Assembly: GCF_036370855.1 (NCBI RefSeq)
Contig: NC_088098.1
Location: 207,205,773-207,269,772, forward strand
Source of the DNA: Dromaius novaehollandiae
Lineage: Eukaryota > Chordata > Aves > Casuariiformes > Dromaiidae
Reading direction: 5' to 3'
DNA length: 64,000 nt
Positions 28,301 to 42,800 of this stretch are shown one piece after another. Each line of letters opens with the position of its first letter. Positions within the stretch are counted from its first letter, which is position 1. A model generated the notes under the pieces. It did not search any database. It saw only the letters and a program-made list of their open reading frames with translations, and was not told the DNA's origin. Both the position numbers and the translations under genes were made by a program.

Positions 28301-30801
28301 ATTGATTTCATTTAAATAATGAAGAAAAAATCAACACATGTTTTATTCAGCACTTTAGAAGACAACATGACATTCACTGCAGTAAGTCATATTTTTAAAT
28401 AGAAATGGGGAATTAGTAAAAGGTAATGTCCATATCTAACATGAAACATGAACATGTCAATTTCAGGAGCTTCAAGTTTTAAACACTAACAACTCATTAC
28501 TTATATCAAACAGTTCAAACATATCCACATCACAAAATCTTAATATTGCACTACTGCTCCTTGTACAGAACATGCAATGCACAATGTGAAGATAACCAAA
28601 TAAGTTTCACTTCAGAACAACAGTGTGTGTGTGTCTGTACCGGAATCACTAGTGAGTGGTAAACAATTAATGATCATATAGTCCAGGGAAGGAAGGCTTG
28701 CTTTCTTTTAAGAGTATTTCCATACTTCTCTCTCCAAAACAGAGAGTGGTTTTAGGTTTGCTGGGAGAAGTATACAGGTAAATGCAGCAGTTCAGTCCAC
28801 CACTATCCGACATATGCCCTGTTTCTTGCTGGTAATGCAACAGACATTAGGATTGCAGCCGACATTAGGATTGCAGCCATGCTACTGTCCTATACAAAGA
28901 GGTAGCATAATATTATGGCTTTAAAGACTTTCTATTAAATAAGGCTTGTCTTAGCTGAAAGTCATATAATAGCCAAAGGGTTTTTATAATACTAGCACAA
29001 TGTATATTATGACAGCACTTAGGGATCCACTTGTTTAAGAGCAGCTGCCAAGTTCAAGTAGGTGTATTATCTCCTTGAAATCTGTTGCAGCACGTAAAGA
29101 TCAGCAGTTCTGTGCAAAAGTTCTAATACTGGTTACTTCTGTCTTCCCTCGTTCTCAGTAATATTGAGAATGCTAACATTTAAGAACAGAAGAGTGGATG
29201 ATACAGATGGACTGGAAAATGGAAGGCTTACCTAGCTATAAAAGAGGTACTACTTTGTTTAAAAAGACAACCTGGAAGAGGCGATAGCTGAGACATTTCA
29301 ATTACAATATCATAGACGATATGGAGAAAACAGTCACCATATAACATTTGTGAAGGATACGCACAACTACTGTGGTTATTAACCCCCCACCCTCCCAACC
29401 TTGTATCTAAAATTCATGACAAAGATCATTTTAATGTTAATTGAAGGTAGAGGTCTTGGGAGGTGGGGGGGAACATATCAAAGCTGAATACTGCTCTCCA
29501 TAAACAGCACAATAACAAACTAAGGACAGTTTTTCAACTTACAAGTACGCCTTCTTTTGTTTGTTCAACCCACTTCAGCATCTTATCTTTAAAATTAAGT
29601 CACAGGGTGCATGGGAAGAACAACCTTTCATCATATTTACATTTACCTCACTTTAGCTACAGGGTGCTTAGCTCTGCTGAGGCACTCGAGTGCTACTGTA
29701 ATGCAAATACATCTTCTCAAACATGTTTTGGAAGACAGCACAATTAATATTGTGTTTGATACTACAAACATATTAAAACAAGTTCCACATATACAAACAT
29801 TAAAAAGCAATTTCTACAAACCATTATAAAAATGGAACAAACTTCACTGATGTTCCATCCAATCTCTAAGAAGGATTTATTAATCATTAAGACCAAATCA
29901 ACGGAGAAATAGAAATTAACAGAACATTTAGCTTATATGCCATTAAATTTTGTAAAAAAAAAAGTGTGTTAAGACATTATTTTTCTTTTACGAATACATA
30001 GAAAGTTCAAAATCCCTAGAATCTACACTACTCCTTTATACTAAGTTTGTTCGTAGTTTATTCCATCAGTGCCAAGGAAATAATCCAACACTGCACTGTT
30101 AAGATGACTAATCAAGACATCTCCAGTAACCCAAGTGATTCAGATTTCTCCCCTGCTGTATTACAAAAAAAAGTTGAACACAGCAACATCTCTCTTTCCT
30201 GTGAAGAAACAGCCAGTATTTCAGTGGCCAGCCACCACCTGATAGGCAGATGGACCAAACTAATATTAAAAAACCCTAACTTTTACAGGGCAGAGACCTC
30301 CCCAAATGCCACACTTAAACTCCAGAACTGAGATGGCTGCCTCCCTTGGTTCCCCCCTTATCCAAATTGGATATTTTGCCTTCCTGAATACTTTCAGTAT
30401 GGAACTCCATATAACCAACAGAGAGACATTTCACAGTGCAACGTCACCATCTCTTTTTGCTATCTACAGTTATCTTTCCCATCCCTGTACGTTACATTCC
30501 TACCTCTTTACTGATGGCAGCTTTAATTGAATTCAATGCAATTCACCTATTACTCATAATAGGGATTTTTTTGTTCTTGTTGTTTTTTTTAATAAATAAT
30601 GAAAGTCTATAAAATGCTTTTTCAGGTATGTGATTGATGATTATTACATAAAAAGTAGTCTGCAAACCACTTTGGCGTCTGAAAAATTGTCAGGATATCA
30701 AGACAGTTGCATTCAGAGCAGCATCTTGTGTCCAATGCAGTGAAGGCAAAGGAAGAACCCTCTTGTAATACAAAGCTCTTGCCTGCTGCAATTGGAAGGC
30801 A
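28300..30801 (-). other. Probable PANX1 3' UTR
   Basis: AT-rich non-coding sequence immediately 3' of the PANX1 stop on the - strand. AATAAA on that strand (TTTATT on +) occurs at 30057-30062, 29876-29881 and 28342-28347. These give candidate UTR lengths of about 0.75, 0.95 and 2.5 kb. Which one is used is not decidable here. Confidence 0.4.
28843..28878. repeat. Perfect tandem duplication of an 18-mer
   Basis: GACATTAGGATTGCAGCC occurs twice back to back at 28843-28860 and 28861-28878. Confidence 0.95.
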
Positions 30802-30878
30802 TCAGCACGAAGAATCTGTAAGTCTTTGGCGAAGCCTTTTATCTTTTCTTGGACTTGTGTTGCCACTTGCATCATTGT
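30802..30878 (-). CDS. PANX1: PANX1 exon 5 (coding part)
   Basis: Acceptor TTCTGACAG ends at 30879 on the - strand. It enters in phase 1 and encodes [15 protein letters not shown], then RQRLTDSSC and TGA. This short conserved C-terminus is too small to stand out as an ORF. Confidence 0.93.
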
Positions 30879-33800
30879 CTGTCAGAACTAAACAGAAAAA
30901 TCAAGCCATTCAGCATATTCTCCTTTACAAATGAACTGCAGCAAAGACAGTGCCACAACACCAGCTATCCTGTGCCACACTGGAATTACTGTATGTGTCT
31001 TTCTGCACCAGAGCAGCAAAATGTCAAGTCTGCAGAACAGCTTCATCTTCTTTTCAGGACTGCTGCATGCCATGTTAGCACAGGACTGGCAGTGGGAACT
31101 CGGAGGCTGGAGCAGTGCCCAGTCCTCCCAGCCAAGACCCTAAGCAGCACGTCCAAAACCATGTGTAATACTAGGCCTGCTCTCCCACTTGCATTGCACG
31201 GACACAGGTGGCTGCCTTCAGCCGTCCCAGCGCAGTCAGATGTGGCACTCAGTGACCAGGAACCTCTGCAGCGTCTCCTGCCCTTATGGTATGGAGTCAG
31301 CATCTATCACAGGTTTGTTAGCATGGGCACTTCTTAAATACTAATACCTCTAGCAACAGGGGAAAACACAGGCTTTGCTGACGGAATCACAGAATGGTTG
31401 AGGTTGGAAGAGACCTCTGGAGATCATCTAGTCCAACCCCCCTGCTCAAGCAGGGTCACCTAGAGCACACTGAACAGCATGGCGTCCAGGCGTGTTTTGA
31501 ATATCTCCAGAGAAAGAGACTCCACAACCTCTCTGGGCAACCTGTTCCAGTGCTCTGTCACCCTCACAGTAAAGAAGTTTTTCCTCATATTCAGATGGAG
31601 CTTCCTGTGCTTCAGTTCGTGCCCGCTGCCTCTTCTCCTGTCGCTGGGCACCACTGAAAATAGTCTGGCCCCATCCTCTCTACACTCTCCCTTCAGATAC
31701 TTGTATACATTGCTAAGATCCCCTCTCAGTCTTTTCTTCTCCAGGCTAAACAGGCCCAGCTCTCTCAGCCTCTTGTCATAAGAGAGATGCTCCAATCCCC
31801 TAATCATCTTTGTAGCCCTACGCTGGACTCTCTCCAGTAGTTCCATGTCTCTCTTGTACTGGGGAGCCCAGAACTGGACACAGTACTCCAGATGTGGCCT
31901 CACCAGGGCTGAGTAGAGGGGGAGGATAACCTTCCTGGAGCTGCTGGCAACACTCTTCCTAATGCACCCCAGGATACCATTGGCCTTCTTGGCCACAAGG
32001 GCACATTGCTGGCTGGAAAATAAAGTCCACAACAGGACCCAGTCGGAATGAGAAGTACGTGCCAGCTAGAGCTGGCCAGGGTATGGCAGCTGCTTTCTCA
32101 GCTGCCATAACCTGCCATTTTAACAGAGTTGAAGAAGAAAATTCTGATTTTCTTTTGCTCTGAAGAAAAATGAACCCAAAGCCTTTGAAATGTTTTTGTG
32201 CAATGAAAACAATCTTGAAAGCTCTGCTTTCGATAAAAGGTAAGTCAGATTTCCTATTAGCCTCTTCAGCTCAATGAGCAGAGATCTCCACCTTGGGCTC
32301 TTAAATCTTCCTACTAAAATCCATCCACTTGTATTTTGGAAAAGGGACACATTTAAAAGGAGAACTGTTTTCCTTCAGAAGTACTCCAACCTGTTCTACT
32401 CGAACTGGCTGCCAGAATTGTTTTTTCTACATAGTTTAAAATAATTCTGAGTATCTGTTCCAAATTCCCCTGTTGGTAAATTCACTTCTCCTCCTCCAAA
32501 CCTCAGCCTACCAGAACTACTCAACAGTGGTGTAGAGGAACCATCACCCTTTGGAAGACACTTCTTTGTATTAAGCACATGGCAGAGAAAGTAGATTTCA
32601 GTTTTTCCTACCTTTGAAACAGCCCTTTAACTTGCCCTCAGTATTGGCACTCGCCTACCCTGGTCAGCTGCTAAATATTTTAGAGCACTGAGAAGTGAAG
32701 GACTTCATGAGGGTGGCAGCACATGGGGTCTGAACTCCTTGATTCGGAGGATGCAGGTCTCCCAACTGTTGTGCAGGACCACTATGACAGTGGCCATGTT
32801 TACATCAAATGGGAAGAAAGGTTCTCTGTCTCTTTGTGCCTCTATCTGGAGGTTAGGTTTCTCTTCTATAACTCTGTACTTGACCAGGAAACTGGGATCA
32901 CATTTAAGATGTGCCACATTTTTTACCCCAGAATCTAACACTAAGTCTCATATAACAGTGATTGCTCAGAACCAGCCATGTCTGGAAACTAATGAGAATA
33001 TTCAAAGAACAGGTGCACTAATCCAGACTCTGACTCAGATGATTTTGGCAAAAATCACTTTACAGTCAGCCTTCCTTTCTCTCTGCTTAAGGAGGAAGGA
33101 GAGCATATTTAGAGGCCCCAGTTCCATTTCCCATCTTCTGCCCTTTTCTGTTCCCCCACTAGTGGCATTTCTGAATATCAGAGTTTTTATTTCTATGTTA
33201 ACCTAAGATTTCTGCTATTCCACACTCATCACAGGGATCTTTTTTTTTTTTTTTTTGGCAAAATCTGTATGAAAAGCAGAGGCAGCAGTTAGTAATCTTT
33301 CAAACTAATCCCTAAAAAATGATGTCCCGAAACCACTAACTTTCTCACTTGCATTGGTCTTCAAGGGCAACCTACTGTAGAACAGTTTAGTGCTCTTCTA
33401 CTGTGCAGGTGGTTGTAAGGCCTACAAGTTCAGAGCACCGAAGCCTCTTGCTCTTAGAATAGAGATGTCAGCAAGGACACCATCAACCTAACAGACACTT
33501 CGGCATCCAGCCTGTGCCACTGACCTGCAACACCACAATCTTCCTGTATGTAAATGAAGTTATAGCAGTTATATCACAGACAGAATAACAAGGTCTAAGC
33601 AGATCCATTTTCTTACAGAAGACATTACAATACTTTTGGTAGGAATACGTATCTAGCTGAAGCCTGCTTTGTTTTATATTAATGGATTCCTTCTCTCTCT
33701 ATACTAGCAGGTTTGGATGTTCTTTTTCTTTTTCTTTTTTAAAGAAAAAACAGGTCACCTTACCTTGTAGCTCTGTTGCACCTTTTTCTAGCTCTTCTAC

Positions 33801-36800
33801 ACTTGTTTCTTCAGGCTTCTCCGGCAATGGCTTCCCATCTACAGTATCTGTCTTAATAGTACCAAGGTTTATCAAAAGTTGCATGACATCAAACTTCTCA
33901 GAAACTGCAATGTTCTCCAGCACTTTGAGGCATTTAAATGATTTAAGTTCACTTACATTTTCCTCAAGAAAGAGGAGGTAAAGGCTTAAGTCATCAAAAC
34001 ATTTTGACTTAACTTTCAGAACATCAAAAGTTGGCAGGATTTCATACACTTTAAGAATACCTGAATTCCATCGGAAGGGAACAAACATGGCATACACAAC
34101 CAGAGGCATCACTAGAAGATAGACTATCAAGTTAATGTAGCTGAGTACCTTGAAAACACCAACAGCAATAAGTTTGCATTGAACCATTTCTGGAACAGTT
34201 GTGTCATTCTTCAAGATTCCAGTTTTGATAGTGCAGAGAAACTCATCACTCAAAGAGGAGAGGCTAATGTAATAGCCCAGATAGAGGCATGCAACAAAAA
34301 TAATTACTAGGGTCAGTAAACGGCAGATAATGTATTTGATTATTAAGCACTTGGAAGTCTTCTTTGTCTTCAGGTACTGCTCCACAATTGGGTATTTGAA
34401 GTGGCTTTCAGATATTTCCCACACACTGAAAAAGAGAAAAACAAACCACGTAGATCAGATACTGCAGTGTTCTCATCTACTTCAAATTTCAAATAAAACA
34501 AATATTCTAAAACAGACACAAGTTTGGATTCTCTCTTACAGTGACAAATCTAGGGTAGTATTATTGAGGCCAATGGAAAAATAATAGAATAAAGTAGATA
34601 CATGAAGAATATTGATAATTTAATACAGAAAAGCCACTTACAAGCCAAATGAGAGCATCAAAAGATGTCAAGCACTAGAAGGTAGAAACAAACAAAATAT
34701 TTCTCCTCCATCAAGAAAATCTTTTTGTTCTTTTCAAATACAAAATAGGTGTAATATGCAAATCCAAAAGGAAAAGCAGCCTTCCCAAGCACTTGTTAGG
34801 TTAACAATGCACTGAGAGGTTTTTTACCTGCTAAGGCCTGACTACATATATTAAAGAACAGCTCTCTTAACTTTCTATTATTATTGCTCCTATTATTGTA
34901 TTGCTCCTAACCCCACATACAAAGAGAAACAGGACCCTGACGTAGGATAAAGCAGAAGCCAGATCTGGTTAGAACAGTGCATCAGTGTGATCAGAGAAGG
35001 TTTTTTCTGCTTTTCGTACTTTTTTTTTCTTTTGCTTTTTGCTGTTCTTTGTTTTAAACAGAAGCTTTGCAGATCTGATAAGGCAGAAGACGACTAGTAA
35101 TAAACTGTACATCACGGGGTGTAAGCAACTGCCAAGAACACTGATAAATGAGGACTACAGCCATCTCTGTTTCCTTACAGTGTGGTAGTTAAACTAATTA
35201 ACACCTGCTACAACAAAAGAAATCAGGACAACTCAGGCTATTAGTAATCTGAGAAAACAATCAAATGTTTTCTTTGAAAAAAGAAAGTTTTAAGTTCCAA
35301 ATCCAAGTGCACACTAATGATTTCAGATATGTCTTTTAAATTGGTTTTAAAAATGTACATTCAAACCTTTGCAATAAATTTCTATGAGAATGCAAACGTT
35401 ACATTTGTTAAGAGTTTGAGAAAAAGTGCAAAGAAAGCCAAGCCTCAATATCTTACCTCTGGGTAAAGTTTTCATTAACACTTGGAACCAAGTCAGCAGG
35501 GTCCTTGGGGTCTGCACTACAAATGCTATTAGCAGCTTTGATTGCCCTGTTATAGGCTTTGTCAAGTTCTTCCATAATAAATTTCAGGTCTGAAGAAAGG
35601 TGTGGTGCTGCAGTGAAGCGCCAGAACAAACATGGCAGATACAACAGGATAGCAACTAGCAGAAGGATGTATGGAAAAAACTAGAAGGGAGAAAAATATT
35701 AGATTAGGTTCCACCTCTATATAAATAAATCAGCCTGCTACCATCAGTCCCTATAAGCCTATTCAATTCCCTATGATTTTATTTAAATGCTTTTATTAAA
35801 ATACATTTCTGTGGTTATCAGAGACATAAAGGGATGTTAATTTGGCTAGCCTGTAATTATGTCCAGCTTTAGACAGTAAGCTCACTTGACTGAAAACCAG
35901 CATCAGTTCCTAAAGAATTTTAAATTAATTGTGATGACAAAATTTCAGCTAGTTTTAATGCATCTTTACTTCAATTTATAGTCACACACATGTGCATTCA
36001 TTGAAAATGCCCATTAAGAATTTCAGAGGAAACTTAGGATGAAACCATTAGTCAGCGCAAGCAGAACAGCTTCACTTACATCAATGGATCTACAGATACT
36101 TCACAAGATGAGAATCTCCCCCTATTAGGGGGAGACTTGTGTTAACTTGTGTTTGCATTAATCAAGAGAGATTAAGTTTTGCGTATGCACAAAATAAATA
36201 ATTTGATGTTACTAGACACCTTATCCAGGAGAGCTGCTTCTAAGAGCATCATTAAAGCAAAATCCTATGTTATTATTAATATTAGGAATGCATACAAAGT
36301 ATTAACACACAAAGCAAAACTGCACTCAGCAACAGGAGACCATAACATGAAGCCTCATTCAGGATGTTCACTTTCTATACCTAGCAGTCACTCTGGGACT
36401 TAGTTGTTTGTGACACATGGTTGGACAAAGCCATGAAAAACATAAAATAGCCATAGAAAGCAGAAAATGCTGTTTTTAAAGGCCAAGTTTTGCTTGCAAC
36501 CCTCCTTATAGATTCATAATTCCACTGCTTCTGTTCAATAGAATCACAACCGTATCCTGGCCAAAACTGCTACTTCAGACTCTCATGAAAAAAACTTCAG
36601 GAAAGGCTCACCTTTAAAAACGAAAGAGAAATCCTGCAGGGATGTGCTCACCCAGTAATAAGTTTATTTCAAAAAGCTAGTTACATTAATGAAGCAGAGT
36701 TGACTGCAGTTACAGCATACATCCCACTAGACACGACTCTTCCTCACCATCAGGGAACTAGCATCCACCCCATGCTGCTGTACTACAGCCATAGTCTGTC

Positions 36801-39800
36801 CCCGCTCTGCTGCGCGGGACTGAGCTCCCAGGCCAGCGATCTAGGGGATTCCTTCTAGTTCCTTCCTGGATTAACATGCCCAGTACTCCCACTGAATTCT
36901 CACCATCTTTTCTTCTGCACCATGACACCACACTCACCTTATGCTGTCTCTGGGTTACATTCCTTCCTCTGTCTCTCCCACCAAATGGGTTGTCTATAGT
37001 CACCATCTGGAGTTTCTTCTCTCTAGAGTTCCCATCTATACCAACAGCCAAGACAGCATACTTGAGGCCCTGCTCTTCTCTTTTAACTGCTAACTGCTTC
37101 TAAACAAACTGAGCAAGCTCATTCTCTTGAAATCACGTCCTCAGTGGCTGTCGTCTCCTAGCTTTCAGCTCTACTTGCCATGCCCTTCAGATGATCCTTC
37201 CTCCAAACTATCAGCCTGTGGAAGCTGCACAGAGCTTGGCCCTCGCCACTTTCTCTCTTCCCTCTTTGCACAAAGCAGGAGATATCATCGGATCATCGGC
37301 TTTCCTCCAGATCTATCACTTCATCTATCACAGATGGAAAGCTGTGGTATGCCCAACGTGTTTTTTTTTTTTTTTTCTTCAGCTCAAACCCAACAGCTCA
37401 AGAACCTGCCCTTCTTATTTATCACTGTGGACAATGCCATCAGGCTTCTCAGGTCAAAGTCCTGATGCTTTAGTCAGCCCACACCTTTAGGGTCTCATAG
37501 CCAGGCTCTTTCAATCCTCCAAATTCTGTATTATCTAGAACAGAATCTCTCCTGTCTATGAACACAGCTCAAACTTATCTAAGCTCCTCAAACTAGATTG
37601 CTGCAGCATCTTTCTCATGGGCCTTAGCAAATGCAAGCTTGTCAAAAATCGCTGCAAAGACTATTTGACATCACTTACTTCACTGTCATATACCTCTTAA
37701 CACCCCTCCAATGGTGCTGGGAGAGGAGAGAGACAACATATCTATTTTAGTAAGGAGTGGCCAACACATCCTACATTGGTTTAGAACATTTGCCTCCACC
37801 ACTCATTCATTTGAAATTTTACAGGCATCAGAGCCTTCTGAGCTCTCCTTCTGACCCTCAAAATTGGAAACACCACCAGTAGTATTTGATTAATACCTTT
37901 TCAAAGGTATTAATTAAAAAATCTTATGCCTTAAAATCTTTGCCCTGAGACCTACAAGACACTCAACAAGAGGGCAGATAGTTGATACACTGAAGTCACT
38001 GCCCAAAGCCTCCACTGTTCCTCTACCCATCTATTCCTTTGTATCTATAAAAAGATTTTGGGCACGTGTTCTGCACTTGGGTTGCACAGTGGCATCAACC
38101 CTGCTGCGGTGCCCCAGGCCTCCAACTTCCCCAGTATCTCCTGCCTTGTCGCAGACCCTTTGTGCAGAGCCAGCCTCTGCCCTCTCCCCGACTCTTTCCT
38201 ACTGCCTCTTTACCCAGAAGCATCATACTACTGGGGCAAAGGCATGTTTGCCGTGTATTTACTGGGCTTCCCCTCACAGGCTCTTGTCACTCCCAGAGCT
38301 ACAGCTTATGGCAGCATGAGAAAAAAACCATGCACCTGTTTCTTGATAGTCTCAAAGCCAGAAGAAGCAGCATGACCATGAGTTCAGCTCCCTTTGTTTG
38401 CAAACAAAAGTCTGCGTTTGTCAAGCCTTCCACAGCATTTGATGTTTGACTCCATCCTTCTCAGATTCTGGCTTTTTTAAAAATAAAAGATACACTTGTT
38501 CTATTTGTTAACAGTAGTCTTACATGACTGGCAAATTGTTCTGAATCATTAAGATGTGAGATCTTGAACTAACAGGCAGAAGTGAAAATGCAAAGTCATT
38601 GGACGTGAGTCAGGTTTCAGAGCAAAAGACTTGGATCATCCAGCTCATCTGACTAAATTATACAGTCATGCACAGACTTCTCATTTTAAGAAAAGGACTC
38701 TGTGGTATTCATGCAAGGCAGCATGTGAAATTTGCCTTTCTTTCATGGTTAATATATTTACTTCCGAGGTACTGAATACATGAATGGGAAGTGCTACTCA
38801 TGTCTTGGATATTTCACAGTATTTAGCTTAAACAGGGAGTGTCCCTGACCTCAAGAATGATAAACTCAAAGATATGGCAGAGCAAGCTATTGCCCTAAAA
38901 ATAAAACTCAGTGTTTCCCTTGCTATCTAGTTATCAAGTTCCTTTTCAACATCAAGTTCGCAATGTTGAATTTAAGGTGACAAATGAAACTGAATAACTG
39001 AAGAAAGACCCTCTGAAAGCAGATTAAAACAGATACGCTAGAACAGATAAAATAAAATGCTCTTTCATGGTACAGAATGCTCTTTTCTGAACTTCATTAA
39101 TGAAAGCACATTGAGGGCTATCAACATCATGCGTCCACTTGGGTGCCCTGACCCTTTCTCCACTTCCACCTGCAAGGAGAAAAGGACAGGGCAGGGGCCA
39201 AGGAGTCCAGCACTCAGAAACAGAGGAGCACAGCTTCAAGCTGTGTAGCTTCAGCTACATTATTCCAAGTTTCTCAAAGGTACCAGGCATAGATCCTGTG
39301 TGATTATTACTAAGCACAAGAGGCAAAACTGGTAGCACATGTTCCAGGCACCCCGTCCAGTGTCCCTGTATGTTCTCTGCTAAATACCACCAAGCTAGTG
39401 GAAGCTAAAGACGATGGAAGCAGGTTCCCTCCTTGCACATCATCTGGCCTGACAGCACATGGGGTCAGACAGCAACCTCGCAAGGAAGCAGAGCACCAGG
39501 AAGCCAAGAGGAGGTCAGACAACTGTATTTGATTCTGTGCTAATTTCACAAATCTTTGAGCTCTGCGTGCTTTAGAGGCCATGGCCAAACTCCTCTGGAA
39601 CACCAGAGGCACTTCACACCTGAGCAGAATGTATCTCACAACTCACTCTCAGGGACTGCTGAAGCCCATGTTAACCTGTGTTAACAAGGCACTGAAATCA
39701 AAGTCTCATCTAAGCAGAAATCAGTGCAAGGAACTGCAGCAGACAAGGATTCATTCTCCCTCATGGATGAAAAAGTGTGTGCCCAAAGTTACTGCTCTAG

Positions 39801-42800
39801 AACAAATAACCAAAACAGGTACTGCAAAATTAGTGCCTTTGTATCACATGGCTGTGGCCTGAAAGTTGCACATCCCACAGGCTGGTCAAAGATGAAAAGA
39901 GGACCAGGTCTGTCATGAGCTATTTGGTAACCTGCAGCTCCCACACTCCACCCAGCCCTGGAAGACAGAAAGTATAATCTTTGTGCACAATAAGAGCTTG
40001 GGAAATAGGGTGTACAAGGATATTAAGATACAGAGTCTTGATCCACCAGCTCAGCACCCTCACCAATACATTGTTCAGAAGTCCTCTGTTCTAGTACTTG
40101 CACAAGCAGGTATAAAGGTTATCATTAAAGCAAATCAATTATGTACGTCAAAATGCTAATACTTCACAGACGTGTGCTGTTTTCTTACATCATTGACCAT
40201 AACTCTGTCAAGCAGTTTTAAATCAACACTAGCTACTATGAACTAAGATGAAAAATAATCATTAAGTATGGAGTCTGAACTCTGGAAATCTCATATCTGT
40301 TTAACACACTGAACTGTTCTGAAGTCATGAACATTTACTCAATTGCCTACATTTTCTCCTCTCTTGAAAATTACTTGCACAAACTGAATACATATTTTCC
40401 AAAACAACTCTATCTTACTAGAATTTGTGACCATCTACATTCAGATGAATATTCAGAATGACATGAACTGTCTTCATTACATTTCAGTTTCCAATGAAAT
40501 GTGCAGAGTCTTTCACACATACGGTGCTAGCACTACAAATATCTAAATGAATTCCTAATATTCTCATGACATGATTTTTGTCCCCTTTTATTCAGAGGCC
40601 AGAGAAATAAGCTGTCAAGCATAATTTGTGCCACTCACAAAAAGTCAGAAATGCATCTGAACAGCTGGTTAATACACACCAATATACTACTGGTTACAGA
40701 CTTAGAAATAATAGTGATTGCCAGCGCACTAAAGACAAACTGCACAGGGATGTGGGGAGAGTCCGACACACCCAACACATTTTTAACACACACAGTATTT
40801 ACAGGAGAGAAAACAGAATTATCCCCAGGCTGTAAAGAAGCTGGAAAGCTGAAGATCCCAGGCTATCTTTAATTTCTAAGGCCTCCTTTCTCTTGCCCTA
40901 AAAACATCCTTCTAATTTTCCAGAGGTTGACCTGGCCTTCTTCAAAACATCTGTTTCAGTCCTTTCAAGTTAAATTTTCAGAAACCAGCTAACTGCACAA
41001 CCAAAATGAATGGCCAGGTAGAGAAGAAAAGTTCTTGAATAATAAACTTGTACACGTAGAAAAGACATTGGAATCATGTAACTGTCCTTTAGAGATGTGT
41101 TGGCACCACACTCTACTGAAGAGAAGAAAAATCAGACTAGACCCCAAAACAGTAACATAACATTCCCATTCAACTGCACTAAGATCCAGTAAAAACACAG
41201 CAAATAAATTAAAAGGGTATTTTTAAAACTTACTTATAAGCTGAAAAATATTTGTCATCCAAAGAAAATAGAACTAAAACAAAAATAAGGCAGCTGCCAG
41301 ACACCTAGCAAAAGTTTCTGTAAAGGGCAGTGTGACCCAAAAGGCATTTTCAAGGAACAGATCTACACAGAGCTTGCTAAGATCTGGAGAGGGCTCATAG
41401 AAGATGAGAACAACTTTAGTGACATTCACAAAATAACAGCTATTGCATCTTCAGTCATATTTACTCTAGGCAAACATTACTAAAATGATTGCAAGCATTC
41501 AGACTTCTACCATACTTGAGAGAGGTAAAATACTAACTTTAAGTACAATAACACAAGGCTGTTAAACTGCACTCACAAGTCTGAATTAGAGTCTTGAGAA
41601 AATTCACTGATGTAGAATGCTAAACAAAGAGAGAAATATTGGAGGTTCTTTACTCATGTAGGATCAAAATATTTCACATAAAAAATAAGATTAGGATGAT
41701 AAGTCAGCTTCTTCAGTTCCAAATTTTTATACTCCATTGAGAAGAGCCTAAGCAAAGGAATCTCCTTCCCTCCTCCCCACCCTCACCACCAAAATAGGCT
41801 AACGACAACAACGTTTCCTGATACAAAGTTATTAACTTCCCTCTGGACATGATTGTATTCTTGGTAGAGTCAATGGGAGACTTTTCATCAGTTTTCAGGG
41901 CAAAAACATGAGCTATAAATGACTCATAATTCTAAAGGCTGCCATGTGGCTGAGATATTACCCTGGCTCCAGATCTGAAACTGAATCTCAAACCATTTCA
42001 ATACTGATGCTTTTTCCTATCCCATCTGTTCCTTATTTATTTTCTGTTTTGATACAGCTTGAAAGACTGTATTTCTCCAGCTTCAGTTAGTAAGAATAAT
42101 GATGAGACTAAACCAGTTATAATACTGCGTACTCAAAGAATGGTTTATAAATACATCTACATTCAGGTTTTTTTGCACTGACAGCCCTCAATCCTCCTGG
42201 GTGGGGCTTTACAGGCGAAAGGTGAAGAGTCCTCAGACAACTGTAACGTTGGATACAGTGAGTAACAAGAACCAGGTAACAACTGTGATTATAATTATAC
42301 CAGCAACATAACAAAGAACCTCAGTTTTTATGTGTACTTACAGACAAGCAAGTTGGAGAACAACCCACAGGTCCACAGGAAGTCTCAGATTTAATACAAA
42401 AGCATGAAGATTTTGAACTTTTCACACACACAGACTTCACAAGGATTCTTCAGATTGCAATGCTCTGAGCAGGTACCACCACATTTGCCCTGCACTTTCC
42501 AGAGATCTAAGCCAAGGTGACTGGCTTTTCCTTGCTGTGCTACAATATGTAGAAACCTTTCTCCTGTCAGTCTGGCATATAGAAATGTGCAAATGAACCA
42601 TTTTCCTTCATTTCACACTGGTACTGATCCCCTTCATCTGAAGAACTGTTCACTCCTTTTACCTCAGCTTTGCTTCTTCCTCCTTGATTCTCTTCAATTA
42701 ATAGCAGACTAGAAAATAGCATAATTTAAAAACCCTAGAAGTCTCATGATCATAGGCACCCCTATTCTAGCAATCCAGGTCTGAGGGCTAGGGAGAGGTC

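Larger units (their letters stand above)
30879..33763 (-). other. PANX1 intron 4
   Basis: A 2.9-kb intron from GTAAGG to GACAG on the - strand. It contains a CR1 LINE (31384-32016) and a 17-T run at 33240-33256, which is poly-A on the gene's sense strand. Confidence 0.85.

Noticed and set aside
31479-31781. + strand frame over the CR1 copy
   Set aside because: It is antisense to the CR1 reverse-transcriptase tail and is not a gene.
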